NCBI RefSeq assembly: GCF_003478505.1
Contig: NZ_QUFI01000006.1
Location: forward strand, 85,271-149,270
Source of the DNA: Clostridium sp. AF27-2AA
GTDB lineage: Bacteria; Bacillota; Clostridia; Lachnospirales; Lachnospiraceae
Reading direction: 5' to 3'
Length of the DNA stretch: 64,000 nucleotides
Position numbers and translations under genes: made by a program. Under the pieces are notes generated by a model. That model was not told the origin of the DNA. It did not search any database and saw only the letters and a program-made list of their open reading frames with translations. The number at the start of each line of letters is the position of its first letter. Positions within the stretch are counted from its first letter, which is position 1. This document shows, piece after piece, positions 35,467 to 45,434 of this stretch.

Positions 35467-35484
35467 CGCGGTTATTTACGGTCG

Positions 35485-35513
35485 ATTATAGTACAGCGGT
35501 TTCAAAGTGTCAA
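35485..35513 (-). promoter_or_regulatory. Promoter of glyA
   Basis: Minus-strand TTGACA and TATAAT with a 17-bp spacer, a perfect consensus. Transcription would start near 35478, giving a leader of about 150 bases. Confidence 0.88.
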
Positions 35514-35559
35514 GCAATTATAAGGCTGTACAAAATATTGTGCGAACTTTATTTTCTGC

Positions 35560-37296
35560 CTATGCGTGCAGCTTATATGCTCTTACCACAATCTGCAGTG
35601 TCCGGTTTCCGTTATACTCATTGATGTCTGGGTAGTAGATTACATCCATGCTCCGGCTGTTCTTTGCTTCTTCCACAAACTTGTCTGCCTCGGTAAATAC
35701 CATGGCCTCCATGGGGCGTCCCTGCTCCGTTACCACGGTCATGCGGACCGCGTTATTGTTACGGCCAAGAGCCCGCAGGCTGCGGATCCGCAGATTCTTC
35801 TGGGCGAACTGGGGCTTTTCATTGCCCTGGCCGAAGGGCTCCAGACTTTTCAGCTCGTTCACCAGCGCCTCGGATATGTACTCTAAGGGCATGGCCACAT
35901 CAATCCAGATTTTCGGAATGAAATCCTCCCTCGTAAGGGTGGACTGCTCGTTTAAGCGGCGGCGGAACTCCCCTACATTCTCTTCCTTTAAGGAAAAACC
36001 TGCAGCCATGGGGTGGCCGCCGAATTTCAGAAGCAGGTCCCGCACGCCGCACAGAGCCCTGTACATGTGATAGCTTTCAATGGAGCGCCCGGAACCCTTC
36101 ACACAGTCCTCTCCCTTTGTCAGAACAAAGGAAGGCTTGTTGTAGGCTTCCCGCACGCGCCCGGCAATGATTCCGGCCAGAGATTCGTGACAGTCCGGCA
36201 GATACACCACCAGCACATCATCATCCGCAAGCTCCGTATCGACCTGCTCAAAGGCCTGCTCCATGCCGGCCTGGGTCATATCCTTGCGCTCTTCATTCAG
36301 AAGCTTTAACTCAGCCGCCATTTCTTCGGCCCGCAAAGCCGCCGGTGTTCCCGCCTCGCAAAGCAGCAGCTCCAATGCCAGCTGCGCGGTCTTTAACCGT
36401 CCGCTGGCATTCAGGCACGGTCCGATCACAAAGCCGATGTGATACGCCGTCAGGTTACAGATATCCAGTCCGCAGGCTTCCACCAGGGCGCGCAGTCCGG
36501 CACTGGCTGTGTGCGGGATCTGCTTTAATCCCCAGCGCACGATGATGCGGTTTTCGTCCTGCAGTTTCATGACATCGCCCACCGTTGCAATGGCCGCAAA
36601 CTCCAGCATATCTTTCCACTCCTGCTCCGGAATACGGTTCTGCTCATAGAGCACCTGCACCAGCTTATAAGCTACCACACCTCCGCAGATTCCGGCAAAC
36701 GGATACGGGCAGTCGTCCCGGTGGGGATTCACCACCGCATCCGCCTCCGGCAGAATCTGGCTGCCGTCCTCTGCCCGGACCACCTCATGATGGTCCGTCA
36801 CAATAACGGTCATGCCAAGCTCTTTGGCCAGGCGCACCTGCTCCAGGGCCGCAATGCCATTATCACAGGTAACAATGGTGTCAATGCCGTCTTCCTTCGC
36901 CTTGCGGATGATGGACTCGTTGATGCCGTAGCCATCCCGGATGCGCTCCGGAATCTGATAGTCCACATGACCGCCGCACCGGCTTAAGCCCCGGTATAGC
37001 AGATAAGTGGAGCACACCCCGTCGATATCATAGTCACCCACAATGCGGATGCGCGCGCCCGCCTGAATCTTCTCCAGAATCAGAGAGGCAGCCTTGTCCA
37101 TATCTTTCATGAGATGGGGATCATAAAGCTGATCTAAAGTTCCGTTTAAGTAACGGTCAATGGCCGTCTCCCCCTCCACATCCCGGTTCCGGATAATGCG
37201 GGCCGTGACCGGGCTGATATGAAACCGCGCCGCAATCCCGCTAAAATCTGCCCGCTTGGTCTGCAGCATCCAGATGGATTCCTGATTATTTCTCAT
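35560..37296 (-). CDS. recJ: RecJ, single-strand-specific 5'-3' exonuclease
   Basis: 578-residue DHH-family nuclease for recombination and mismatch repair. Motifs: VGDYDIDGVCST (motif I), TCDNGIAA, VTDHHEV (DHH), VNPHRDDCPYPF, and the DHHA1 motif FGGHPMAAGFSL, followed by the OB-like C-terminal domain. Its start overlaps the preceding dehydrogenase gene by 11 bases, so both are co-transcribed. Confidence 0.95.
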   Translation of the reverse strand: MRNNQESIWMLQTKRADFSGIAARFHISPVTARIIRNRDVEGETAIDRYLNGTLDQLYDPHLMKDMDKAASLILEKIQAGARIRIVGDYDIDGVCSTYLLYRGLSRCGGHVDYQIPERIRDGYGINESIIRKAKEDGIDTIVTCDNGIAALEQVRLAKELGMTVIVTDHHEVVRAEDGSQILPEADAVVNPHRDDCPYPFAGICGGVVAYKLVQVLYEQNRIPEQEWKDMLEFAAIATVGDVMKLQDENRIIVRWGLKQIPHTASAGLRALVEACGLDICNLTAYHIGFVIGPCLNASGRLKTAQLALELLLCEAGTPAALRAEEMAAELKLLNEERKDMTQAGMEQAFEQVDTELADDDVLVVYLPDCHESLAGIIAGRVREAYNKPSFVLTKGEDCVKGSGRSIESYHMYRALCGVRDLLLKFGGHPMAAGFSLKEENVGEFRRRLNEQSTLTREDFIPKIWIDVAMPLEYISEALVNELKSLEPFGQGNEKPQFAQKNLRIRSLRALGRNNNAVRMTVVTEQGRPMEAMVFTEADKFVEEAKNSRSMDVIYYPDINEYNGNRTLQIVVRAYKLHA

Positions 37297-38149
37297 AGTA
37301 TTTGATCAATGCCTGGGTTCCCAGATCTCCCAGTCCCTCTTCCTGCAATTTCTCGTACATGCCAAGCACATATTCCAGCATGCCAAGCTTTGTATGTTCG
37401 GCCAGCGCTTCCTCGTCCGCCAGCTTCATGTCTTTGATAAAGTGCTTTACAAAGAAGCCCGGCTGCAGATCTCCCTTCAAGATGCGGGTGGCCACGTTGC
37501 TCATCTGGGCACTGCCTGCCGCTCCGGTAGAGATGGAGTCCAGCATGGTCTGCGGATCCAGTCCAACTGCATTTGCGTAAGCCAGGGCCTCGCACGCTCC
37601 GGAAAGCGCGCCCGCAATGGCGATCTGGTTGCACATCTTGGTGTGCTGGCCATTTCCGGCCTTGCCCTCATAATTGATGTTCTTTCCCATGGCCTCAAAT
37701 AACGGCATGCAGGCATCAAAGTCCGCGCGGTCTCCGCCTGCCAGAATGGTCAGGGTTCCGGCTTTCGCGCCACCATCTCCACCGGTTACCGGAGCATCCA
37801 GGGCATGAAGGCCTGCTGCCCTGGCCGTCTCGTAAATCTTCACGGCCAGCTTCGGGCTGCTGGTAGTCATATCAATGGCATAGCCGCCCTTTGGAAGATT
37901 TTTCAGAATGCCATTCTCCCCGAAGTACACCTCTTCCACATCCTTCGGATAACCCACGATGCTGATCACCGCGTCACGGTCTGCCACACACTCCTTTACC
38001 GTATCGCGCCAGATGGCACCCTCCGCGATCACATCCTCCACCTTCGCTTTGGTTCTTGTATAAATGGCAACCTCAAAGCCTGCCTTCATTAGATTGCGGA
38101 CCATGGATTTACCCATGATACCGACACCGATAAAACCGATTTTCTTCAT
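37286..38149 (-). CDS. NAD(P)-dependent beta-hydroxyacid dehydrogenase (GarR/3-HIBADH family)
   Basis: 287-residue Rossmann enzyme: GFIGVGIMG nucleotide motif, DAPVTGGDGGAKAGTLTILAGG substrate loop, and the catalytic lysine in GNGQHTKMCNQ. Family members oxidise or reduce small beta-hydroxyacids such as tartronate semialdehyde, 3-hydroxyisobutyrate or succinic semialdehyde; substrate is not fixed by the sequence. First gene of a two-gene unit with recJ. A weak promoter (TGGAAA, 17 bp, TATACT) lies at 38199-38227. Confidence 0.88.
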   Translation of the reverse strand: MKKIGFIGVGIMGKSMVRNLMKAGFEVAIYTRTKAKVEDVIAEGAIWRDTVKECVADRDAVISIVGYPKDVEEVYFGENGILKNLPKGGYAIDMTTSSPKLAVKIYETARAAGLHALDAPVTGGDGGAKAGTLTILAGGDRADFDACMPLFEAMGKNINYEGKAGNGQHTKMCNQIAIAGALSGACEALAYANAVGLDPQTMLDSISTGAAGSAQMSNVATRILKGDLQPGFFVKHFIKDMKLADEEALAEHTKLGMLEYVLGMYEKLQEEGLGDLGTQALIKYYEK

Positions 38150-38333
38150 AATATATTGCTCCTTTCCTGATGATTCATAGCAACAAAAAGCTTCGTCTAG
38201 TATACCATATCCGCCACCCTATTTCCACATTGCATTCAGACCGTTGATGGGATATACTGTTACTGTTCCGGCAAAACTTTCAATATACTATGTGATTTTG
38301 CCCAAACGCAATTACTAAAGGAGAGATATAAGT

Positions 38334-39971
38334 ATGGGTAACAATAAGAAAAAATCCGACTCCGGCAACTTCCTGGTCCAGGGAAGCATTCTGGCCGCAG
38401 CCGGCATCATTGTCCGCTTCATCGGACTGCTCTACAAGATTCCCATGACCCGGGCCATCGGGGATGAGGGAATCGGTTATTACAACACCGCATACGAGAT
38501 CTACAACATTGGACTGATCCTGTCCTCCTACAGTCTGCCTCTAGCTATTTCCAAGCTGATCGCGGCACGGCGTGTGCACGGAAAGAATCAGGATGTACAG
38601 CGGGTCTTTAAGGCCGGACTGCTTTTTGGTCTTGTAGCCGGCGGCCTGATGACACTGTTTTTACTGTTTGGCGCGGACTGGATCACGGTTCATATCTTCA
38701 ACAGCCCCAACAGCGCCCTTCCACTAAAGGTTATGGCACCCACCATTCTGGTCTTTTCCATTATGGGCGTGGTGCGCGGCTATTTCCAGGGACTTGGCAA
38801 CATGGTGCCGACCTCTATTTCCCAGGTCATTGAACAGGTGGTAAACGCGGTCATCAGTGTAGCTGCCTCCTTCGCCTTCATGCACTGGTTCGCAAACCGG
38901 GAAACCCCGGCGGCCTACGGTGCCGCAGGTGGTACCCTGGGTACCCTTTCCGGCGCACTGGCTGCCTTTGTCTTTCTGACCCTGCTGATGTTTGTGTACC
39001 GCAGACAGAACACGAAGGCACTGCGCAAGCCTCAGGCTGACCGCCTGGAAAGCTGGAGTCATGTATACACGGCACTGTTCCTGACTCTGACTCCCATCAT
39101 CCTCAGCCAGTTTGTGTATCAGCTAAGCGGTTCTGTGGATAACTCCATGTTCGGCTTCCTGATGAGTGGAAAAGGTCTCACCGAGAAAGAACGCCTTTCC
39201 CTGCTTGGTATCTACGGCGGCAAGTACCGCCTGCTTTCCAACGTACCGGTGGCTGTGGCTTCTTCCCTGGGAACTTCCATGATCCCGAGTATTGTGCGCT
39301 CCCGCGCCCAGAAAAACCGCACCGATGTCATGTACAAGATCCGGCTGACCATCAAGTTCAATATGCTGATCGCCATTCCCTGTGCCTTCGGCATGGCGGC
39401 ACTGGCTTCCCCGGTTCTGCGGCTCATCTTCCGTGACAGCCGGGATCTCACCCGGAACCTGCTGATGCTTGGCGCTCCGGCCGTCATCTTCTTTTCCCTC
39501 TCCACCGTTACCAATGCGGTGCTTCAGGGCATTGACCTGATGAGAAAATCCGTCACCCACTCCGCCATCTCCCTGGTGGTTCACGCGGCACTGGTGTATG
39601 TCATGTTAAAGTACTTAAACTGGGGCGTGTATGGTCTGGTCATCGGCAATGTGACCTTTGCCCTGGTCGTATGTGTGCTGAACTGGCATGCCATCGGAAA
39701 GGCGCTGCGCTACCGTCAGGAAGTAAAGACCACCTTTCTGCTGCCCTGTATCTGCGCGGCGGTCATGGGCGTGATCGCGTTCCTGTTTTATGCGCTGGTC
39801 AATAAGGTGACCGGTTACTACCAGATCGGACTTCTGATCAGTATCCCGGTAGCCATGGTTGTCTACGGACTCCTGATCGTACTGACCAGAGCCGTGACCG
39901 CGGAGGAACTGCCGGATATGCCATTCGGAATGCGCATTCTGCGGCTGTGCCGGAAATTTCACTTAATGTAA
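38334..39971 (+). CDS. MurJ/SpoVB-type polysaccharide flippase
   Basis: 545-residue MOP-superfamily membrane protein with about 14 hydrophobic helices. LVQGSILAAAGIIVRFIGLLYKIPMTRAIGDEGIGYY is the hallmark start of SpoVB-type proteins; the SNVPVAVASSLGTSMIPSI and NAVLQGIDLMRKS segments fit too. Probably moves a lipid-linked cell-wall or spore-cortex precursor across the membrane. Single gene; AAAGGAGAGATATAAGT precedes the ATG. Confidence 0.88.
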   Translation: MGNNKKKSDSGNFLVQGSILAAAGIIVRFIGLLYKIPMTRAIGDEGIGYYNTAYEIYNIGLILSSYSLPLAISKLIAARRVHGKNQDVQRVFKAGLLFGLVAGGLMTLFLLFGADWITVHIFNSPNSALPLKVMAPTILVFSIMGVVRGYFQGLGNMVPTSISQVIEQVVNAVISVAASFAFMHWFANRETPAAYGAAGGTLGTLSGALAAFVFLTLLMFVYRRQNTKALRKPQADRLESWSHVYTALFLTLTPIILSQFVYQLSGSVDNSMFGFLMSGKGLTEKERLSLLGIYGGKYRLLSNVPVAVASSLGTSMIPSIVRSRAQKNRTDVMYKIRLTIKFNMLIAIPCAFGMAALASPVLRLIFRDSRDLTRNLLMLGAPAVIFFSLSTVTNAVLQGIDLMRKSVTHSAISLVVHAALVYVMLKYLNWGVYGLVIGNVTFALVVCVLNWHAIGKALRYRQEVKTTFLLPCICAAVMGVIAFLFYALVNKVTGYYQIGLLISIPVAMVVYGLLIVLTRAVTAEELPDMPFGMRILRLCRKFHLM

Positions 39972-39993
39972 GTCAATACAGGATTTTTTATTT

Positions 39994-40884
39994 TCACGCG
40001 TTGCCCTTCTCCACGCTCCGCACTGCCCACAGCACAAATCCGATGGCCAGCGCCATCTGCAGCACCATGCTCACCCCCATCCAGTGGCTGATGAGGGAAT
40101 TGTCTGCCTGGTTGCCGAACCAGGTTCCTGCCTGCATCCAGCTCTGATTGCCGGCTGTCAGCCGTCCGATAACCTGGGCAAAGGTAGCAATGGGATTGAC
40201 TAACAGCACATACAAAAGACCTCCGGATCCACTGCTTACGCCGCCGGATTCCGCGGATGCCAGGTATTCCCCGATCTGCATCTGGTTGATGTAAGTGACC
40301 AGGAAGTTGATGCCATAGGTTCCGGCCGTCAGCACTGCCGTCACTGCGTAAGCAGCTACCGTAGCCGCCGTGGTCCGGCGAAACAGGGCCGAACAGTACA
40401 GGCCAATGCTTCCCATGAACACCGCCGCGGCAAAGAAGCAACATACCAGAAGCAGCAGATCCGATGCCGTCACACCGCCGTACACAAACACCATAGCCAG
40501 GATTGGCAGGCTGGACACCACCATGAGAAACATAGTCCCCAGGGCTGCCTCCAGCTTTCCCAGAACGATGTCCGCCGGGGTCATGCAGGTGGTCAGCATC
40601 AGATCCAACGTCTGGCGCTCCCGCTCCCCACTGATGCTCCCCGCCGTCATTGCCGGCATGATAAGGATCAGCATCAGAAATTCCAGGGATGCCACGAACA
40701 TGTACAGATCCAGAAATCCCGTATACTGCACCTCTGCCGTCAGCCGTACCCGGGCCAGAGCTGAGTACATATTTAACAGTGCCACCAAAGCCAGAATCCC
40801 GTTAAACACCAGCAGTACCAGCGCCAGCTTAAAGCTTCGGGCACTCACCATGCACTCCCGTTTATAAACCGGATTCGTCTTCAT
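39994..40884 (-). CDS. ABC-2-type exporter permease
   Basis: 296-residue membrane protein with about six helices starting at the ATG at 40884 (MKTNPVYKRECMVSARS), preceded by AAGGTGGTG. A longer frame exists but overlaps the ATPase gene deeply. The IMPAMTAGSISGERERQTLDLMLTTCMTPADIVLGK segment is typical of the ABC-2 family. The gene overlaps the ATPase 3' end by 23 bases. Part of the RR-HK-large protein-ATPase-permease operon; substrate unknown. Confidence 0.85.
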   Translation of the reverse strand: MKTNPVYKRECMVSARSFKLALVLLVFNGILALVALLNMYSALARVRLTAEVQYTGFLDLYMFVASLEFLMLILIMPAMTAGSISGERERQTLDLMLTTCMTPADIVLGKLEAALGTMFLMVVSSLPILAMVFVYGGVTASDLLLLVCCFFAAAVFMGSIGLYCSALFRRTTAATVAAYAVTAVLTAGTYGINFLVTYINQMQIGEYLASAESGGVSSGSGGLLYVLLVNPIATFAQVIGRLTAGNQSWMQAGTWFGNQADNSLISHWMGVSMVLQMALAIGFVLWAVRSVEKGNA

Positions 40885-41824
40885 AGGATAACACCACCTT
40901 TTCCTCATTGTGATCTGTGATCTGCATAAAGATTGACTCCAGGCTTCCCGGCTCCCGCATGAAACCGCGTACCGGAATGCCCGCCTCAATCATCTGTTTT
41001 AACAGTTCACTCTCCCGGTGCTCATCTCCGGTAAAGCCCACCATAATATCCTTCTCGCAGATGGAAATGGTACGCACCATAGGACTTTCCTTTAAGAAAG
41101 CCAGGGCCTTTTCCATCTGGTCATGTACACTGATGATGATCTGCTTGGAGGTGTAGATCCGCTCCATGATCTCATCCATACTGCCGGAAAGGACCATCTT
41201 CCCCGCATCGATGATGCCGATATCCGTGCAGAGCTCCGAAAGCTCTGCCAGGTTGTGAGAGCTTAAGAGAATGGTCTTTCCCTGCTCATGCAGCTCCCAT
41301 ACCATTTGCCGGAATTCCAGGTGCGTCCGCGGGTCCAGTCCGGCCGTGGGCTCATCCATGATCAGAAGCTCCGGGTCGTGGATCAGAGCCCGGGCCAGAC
41401 AGAGCCTCTGCTGCATTCCGCGGGACAGCCCGTCTACAAAAGCATCCATGCGCTCTCCCAGCCCTACCTGTTCCAGAAGACTTCGGGCGCGTTTTCGTGC
41501 TTCAAAGCCCTCCAGATGATAGCAGGCCGCAAAAAATTCCATATATTCCGACACCTTTAAATTGTCATACAGGCCAAAGTGATCCGGCACATAGCCGATC
41601 CGCATACGCAGGCCCATGGTGTCGGCCAGCATATCTTTTCCGTCCAGCTCCACCGTTCCCCGGTCCGGCTTTAAAAGACCGGTCATGCTCTTGATGGTAG
41701 TCGTCTTTCCGGCGCCGTTCGGGCCCACAAAACCAAACAGGGCGCCGTCCTTTAGCTCCATGTCCAGTCCGTCCAGGGCATGGTAATTTCCGTATTTTTT
41801 ATGTAATCCCTGAATCTTTAACAT
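40862..41824 (-). CDS. ABC exporter ATP-binding protein
   Basis: 320-residue ATPase: Walker A GPNGAGKTT, signature LSRGMQQR, Walker B LLIMDEPTAGLD, and H-loop SSHNLAEL. The C-terminal extension (about 220-320) is typical of exporter ATPases of the CcmA/NodI/GldA group. Its ATG overlaps the stop of the upstream membrane-protein gene by one base. Works with the permease that follows. Confidence 0.93.
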   Translation of the reverse strand: MLKIQGLHKKYGNYHALDGLDMELKDGALFGFVGPNGAGKTTTIKSMTGLLKPDRGTVELDGKDMLADTMGLRMRIGYVPDHFGLYDNLKVSEYMEFFAACYHLEGFEARKRARSLLEQVGLGERMDAFVDGLSRGMQQRLCLARALIHDPELLIMDEPTAGLDPRTHLEFRQMVWELHEQGKTILLSSHNLAELSELCTDIGIIDAGKMVLSGSMDEIMERIYTSKQIIISVHDQMEKALAFLKESPMVRTISICEKDIMVGFTGDEHRESELLKQMIEAGIPVRGFMREPGSLESIFMQITDHNEEKVVLSYEDESGL

Positions 41825-44286
41825 CAGCGTTCCCTCCCTGCTACCATCGGCATCGGAAGCTGAATAGCATCAAAGCCGCCTCCGTTGTAGGCATAGCGTA
41901 CCGTCAGCGTGTTGCCCGGAGACAGGTAGGCCTTCAGCTGTTCTACATCTAACGTCGTTCCATCCAGATCCATCTTGTCAAAGTTGCCGGTCGCGTAGTT
42001 ATAGAAATAAATGCTTCCGGTAAAAATGTGGCTTAAGCTGCTGCCGGTTCCTGCGAATTCTTCTGACACATTTTCGAAAGTCAGGCTTTCCACATCAATA
42101 TCCGTTCCGAACTGATACTCCAGGGTCAGCGGTTCCGCGCCGCTCATGGAGTTGGTCTCGGCATCATAGCTGCCGCCCAGCACCTTTGGTGTCTTCATGA
42201 GCACAGAACGGTAGATGGAACTGTCTTTGGAAGCATTGACCGGTACCGTCTGGGTCAGCATGGTAATTCCATAGGTCTCCTCGGACGGATTCTTTAAGAA
42301 CCGGCTTTCCTCCTTCTGGGTACTGAAGGCAATGACCCGGGCGTCTGCTGTATAAGCGTTTAAATAGTTATCGAGATAGAAACGGGTCAGGTTGGAACGC
42401 TCCAGTGCCAGCATATAATTTTTGTCGCGGATATCCGCGGATGCGTAGGCATCCTCCCCGGAGATATGCTCCGCAGCCAGATAAGAGTCACCAAGCGGGT
42501 AGCGGAGCAGCTCATAGTCCGCCAGGTTTTTGGTCTCGCCCGGCTCCATGCGTCCGATCTGGACCATATTTCCATATAATACCAGGGTTGCGTTTTCAAT
42601 CGGATATGGGAACTGGTTGGTCAGCGTCCCCTGAATCTGTCCCTCAAAGTAATCTACCTCGCCCGTGATGCCCACCCGGTCCGTATTTTCTGTGCGCCGT
42701 TCCAGGCGGAAATAGCGCGGAGTAAATGCGGAAATGTTCTGGCCCTTCACCATCAGCGTATCTTCCCCGGTGCGGATCGCGATCTGGTACGGCTCATCCA
42801 CATCCAGAGACTGTCCGCCCACGGTATACTGACTGCTTCTTGTGATGGGAAGCAGGCGGTAGCCCGGATCCAGTTCCACGGTGTACGGGCGGTTGTAAGG
42901 ATTCCGGATATTGATATAGGTCGTATCCGTGATATAATCATCGGTCACATCCTGGATTGCCGCATAGGTGTAGAACGTAGAGCGGAAGCGGGTCGGCATG
43001 CCAAGCACATACACAAGAGCCGAAAAGCCAAGGGCCACGATCACCACACCCTTGCGGTACATATTCTGAAGGCCCCGGCCGCGCAGAAACAGATAAAGCC
43101 CCGGTCCCAAAATGATCAGATACAGGCCGGTTATCCCCACATAAAGCCAGAGGTTCGGCAGCTTATCCACATCTCCGGTGTTAATTAACCCCTGAACAGC
43201 CCAGAACCGGCCGGAGTTGCCACTGTAAACCACCTCGGCCAGCTGATTGATGCGCTCCTCACCAAGTAAATTGGTAAACAGGTAATCCACATAGGAGGTC
43301 TGCTTTTCACAGAAAGCCGCAATGTCGCCCAGATCAAAGGCAGCTACAGCCACCAGTCCCTGCTCCTTCACTGCCGCTGTCAGAAGCGGAAAACCGTTGC
43401 TGGAGAGGATCACATTGCCGCCATGAAGCGGTACATCCACACAGGAAATAGCCAGCATGCCGGCTCCCGGCTCATTCACCGCAGTGAAGTCTTCCGCCAG
43501 GTTGATATGCGTGATATTGGGTGTTCCGTAAGAATCATCCAGAAGCTCCGGCGCAAAACGGCCCAGGGTATCATCTACCCGGTCACCGGTTCCCAGGATC
43601 AGCACACCGCCGTCCTGAACCCAGTTCATGATTGCTGCCGTCTGCGTTCCAGAAAGATCGCGGAGCTTATAATTATTGACCACCAGCACATCAAAAAGGC
43701 TTAAGCCCACCTCATCCTCCGGAAAGTCTGTGCCATCCAGCTCAAAGGTACGGGTACGCAGGGTACTGTAGTTGATGCCAACGCCGTTTAAATAATGAAG
43801 CTCCCACGGGGCGTCCGAAAGCACACCCACAAACAGCTCCGGCACATCCCGGCTCACATTCAGCTTCACCTTGCGGCTTAAAAGCACATTGTCGGAATCA
43901 TCTGCCAGAGACAGCTCCAGTTCATCGGCTGCCGTACCCAGCGGAATGTAGTAGCGCGTCGTTTCGCTGCCCTTCGCCTCTATCTCTACGCCGTAATCGT
44001 AGCGGTATACCGTCTCATCGGATTCTCTTGTTTTAATTTCCAGGGTTCCCTCTACCGGAGTCTCCTGGTTATTCTGTATGGTGACATTCACCGGCAGGTA
44101 ACGCCCGCCCTTGGCGCTGTCTTCATAGCCATAGCTTATATCCATGCTCACCGGATCATCCTGCGCCCAGGCCGGAGCGCAAAAAGCCAGACCACCCAAA
44201 AAGCCGGCAGCCGCAAAACAGACTGCTGCCTTTTTCAGGGGTCTGACCATCCGGATGCCTGAAAAAATTTTTTTATTCATCCACAT
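41824..44286 (-). CDS. Large secreted/membrane protein of an ABC-exporter operon
   Basis: 820 residues, not assigned to a named family. It has a signal peptide (AAAGFLGGLAFCAPAWAQ), an N-terminal beta-rich region (YLPVNVTIQNNQETPVEGTL), a Rossmann-like part (DVLVVNNYKLRDLSGTQTAAIMNWVQDGGVLILGTG) that recalls glutamine-amidotransferase-like or DUF4350-like folds, two membrane helices (about 382-432), and a beta-rich C-terminus. The start at 44286 shares one base with the kinase stop. Similar large proteins accompany ABC-2 exporters in the GldG-like group; role may be substrate or complex scaffolding outside the membrane. Confidence 0.6.
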   Translation of the reverse strand: MWMNKKIFSGIRMVRPLKKAAVCFAAAGFLGGLAFCAPAWAQDDPVSMDISYGYEDSAKGGRYLPVNVTIQNNQETPVEGTLEIKTRESDETVYRYDYGVEIEAKGSETTRYYIPLGTAADELELSLADDSDNVLLSRKVKLNVSRDVPELFVGVLSDAPWELHYLNGVGINYSTLRTRTFELDGTDFPEDEVGLSLFDVLVVNNYKLRDLSGTQTAAIMNWVQDGGVLILGTGDRVDDTLGRFAPELLDDSYGTPNITHINLAEDFTAVNEPGAGMLAISCVDVPLHGGNVILSSNGFPLLTAAVKEQGLVAVAAFDLGDIAAFCEKQTSYVDYLFTNLLGEERINQLAEVVYSGNSGRFWAVQGLINTGDVDKLPNLWLYVGITGLYLIILGPGLYLFLRGRGLQNMYRKGVVIVALGFSALVYVLGMPTRFRSTFYTYAAIQDVTDDYITDTTYINIRNPYNRPYTVELDPGYRLLPITRSSQYTVGGQSLDVDEPYQIAIRTGEDTLMVKGQNISAFTPRYFRLERRTENTDRVGITGEVDYFEGQIQGTLTNQFPYPIENATLVLYGNMVQIGRMEPGETKNLADYELLRYPLGDSYLAAEHISGEDAYASADIRDKNYMLALERSNLTRFYLDNYLNAYTADARVIAFSTQKEESRFLKNPSEETYGITMLTQTVPVNASKDSSIYRSVLMKTPKVLGGSYDAETNSMSGAEPLTLEYQFGTDIDVESLTFENVSEEFAGTGSSLSHIFTGSIYFYNYATGNFDKMDLDGTTLDVEQLKAYLSPGNTLTVRYAYNGGGFDAIQLPMPMVAGRER

Positions 44287-45434
44287 CAGAGTTCTCCAAA
44301 ATGTTCCTTATCTACATCAAAATCCACCTGCAGGGTTACCGTGAACACGGTGCCGTTCAAATCACTCTTCACCGTGATGGTTCCGCCATGCATGTCTACA
44401 ATGTTTTTTACGATGGCAAGTCCCAGACCGGTTCCTCCGGTATGGGTGGAGCGGGACTGCTCGACCCGGTAGAACTTGTCAAATATCAGCGGAAGCTCCT
44501 CCGCCGGGATCACGTAACCGTAGTTGGTCACGGAAACCTGTACCGTATCGGTATCGGCCATGACCTTCACCAGGATCCGTTTGCCCTCCGCGCCGTACTT
44601 GATGGCATTGCCGATCAGATTGTCAAACAGGCGGGCCAGAAGGTTGCCGTCCGCCGTGATGATCTTGGCCGGCACATTGCTCTGAAGCTCATAGGAAAGC
44701 CCCTTGTTGGCAAAGTTCGGATAGGACTCCTCCAGAAGCTGCCCTAAAAGCTTTACGATATCCACCTTGGACACATGCATGGCCAGCTTTCCGTAGTTCA
44801 TCTTGGTAAAGCCGAACAGATCCTCAATGAGCTTTTCCAGGCGCTTGGCCTTGCTGTAGGCGATGTCTATGTATTTTTTCTGCATCTCCGGCGGCAGGAC
44901 TACCGGGCCGGATAACAGCTCCAGATATCCGATGATCGAGGTTAACGGTGTGCGCAGGTCGTGAGCCACATTGGTGATCAGCTCATTTTTGGTGCGCTCG
45001 GATTCGCGTTCCTTATCCATCAGGCGGCGGATATCCTCCACCATCTTATTTAAGTTGGATGCCATGGAAGAAAACTCGTCATCTCCCACCACCTCCACCT
45101 GTGTGTTTAAATCGCCCTCGGAAATCCGTTCTACCGCATCGGAAATCCGGCCAATGTATGCCGCGGATTTTTCCTGCAGAAGCAGAAAGGTCACGGCAAA
45201 AGCCAGAATGCCGATGAGTACGTAAACCAGAACCACCACCACATCTGACTGCCCTACCATATTCAACAGGGCACTGGAATGCTCGGAACGCTGCGCATAC
45301 TCGGCCAGCATGGTCAGGTTTGTGACCAGAAACACATCAATGAGGCAGGCCACCAGGGTGCTGTAGATGATGTTTGCTATGACCCGCGTATGGTAGCGGT
45401 GGCTTAAATCGCTTTTTCTGGCGTTATTTTTCAA
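44286..45434 (-). CDS. VanS-like sensor histidine kinase
   Basis: 382-residue membrane kinase: helices about 21-43 and 66-87 with a short external loop, HAMP (about 88-140), HisKA with His158 (ITNVAHDLRTPLTSIIGYLELL), and HATPase_c (DNLIGNAIKYG, GGTGLGLAIVKNI). The short extracellular loop suggests it senses an envelope stress or works through the adjacent membrane proteins. Starts inside the 3' end of the response-regulator gene (11-base overlap). Confidence 0.9.
   Translation of the reverse strand: MKNNARKSDLSHRYHTRVIANIIYSTLVACLIDVFLVTNLTMLAEYAQRSEHSSALLNMVGQSDVVVVLVYVLIGILAFAVTFLLLQEKSAAYIGRISDAVERISEGDLNTQVEVVGDDEFSSMASNLNKMVEDIRRLMDKERESERTKNELITNVAHDLRTPLTSIIGYLELLSGPVVLPPEMQKKYIDIAYSKAKRLEKLIEDLFGFTKMNYGKLAMHVSKVDIVKLLGQLLEESYPNFANKGLSYELQSNVPAKIITADGNLLARLFDNLIGNAIKYGAEGKRILVKVMADTDTVQVSVTNYGYVIPAEELPLIFDKFYRVEQSRSTHTGGTGLGLAIVKNIVDMHGGTITVKSDLNGTVFTVTLQVDFDVDKEHFGEL

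Noticed and set aside
35326..35480. ZTP riboswitch upstream of glyA
   Set aside because: A GGCGCTGGGC stretch recalls part of the motif, but it is one arm of a simple hairpin and the remaining conserved parts are missing.
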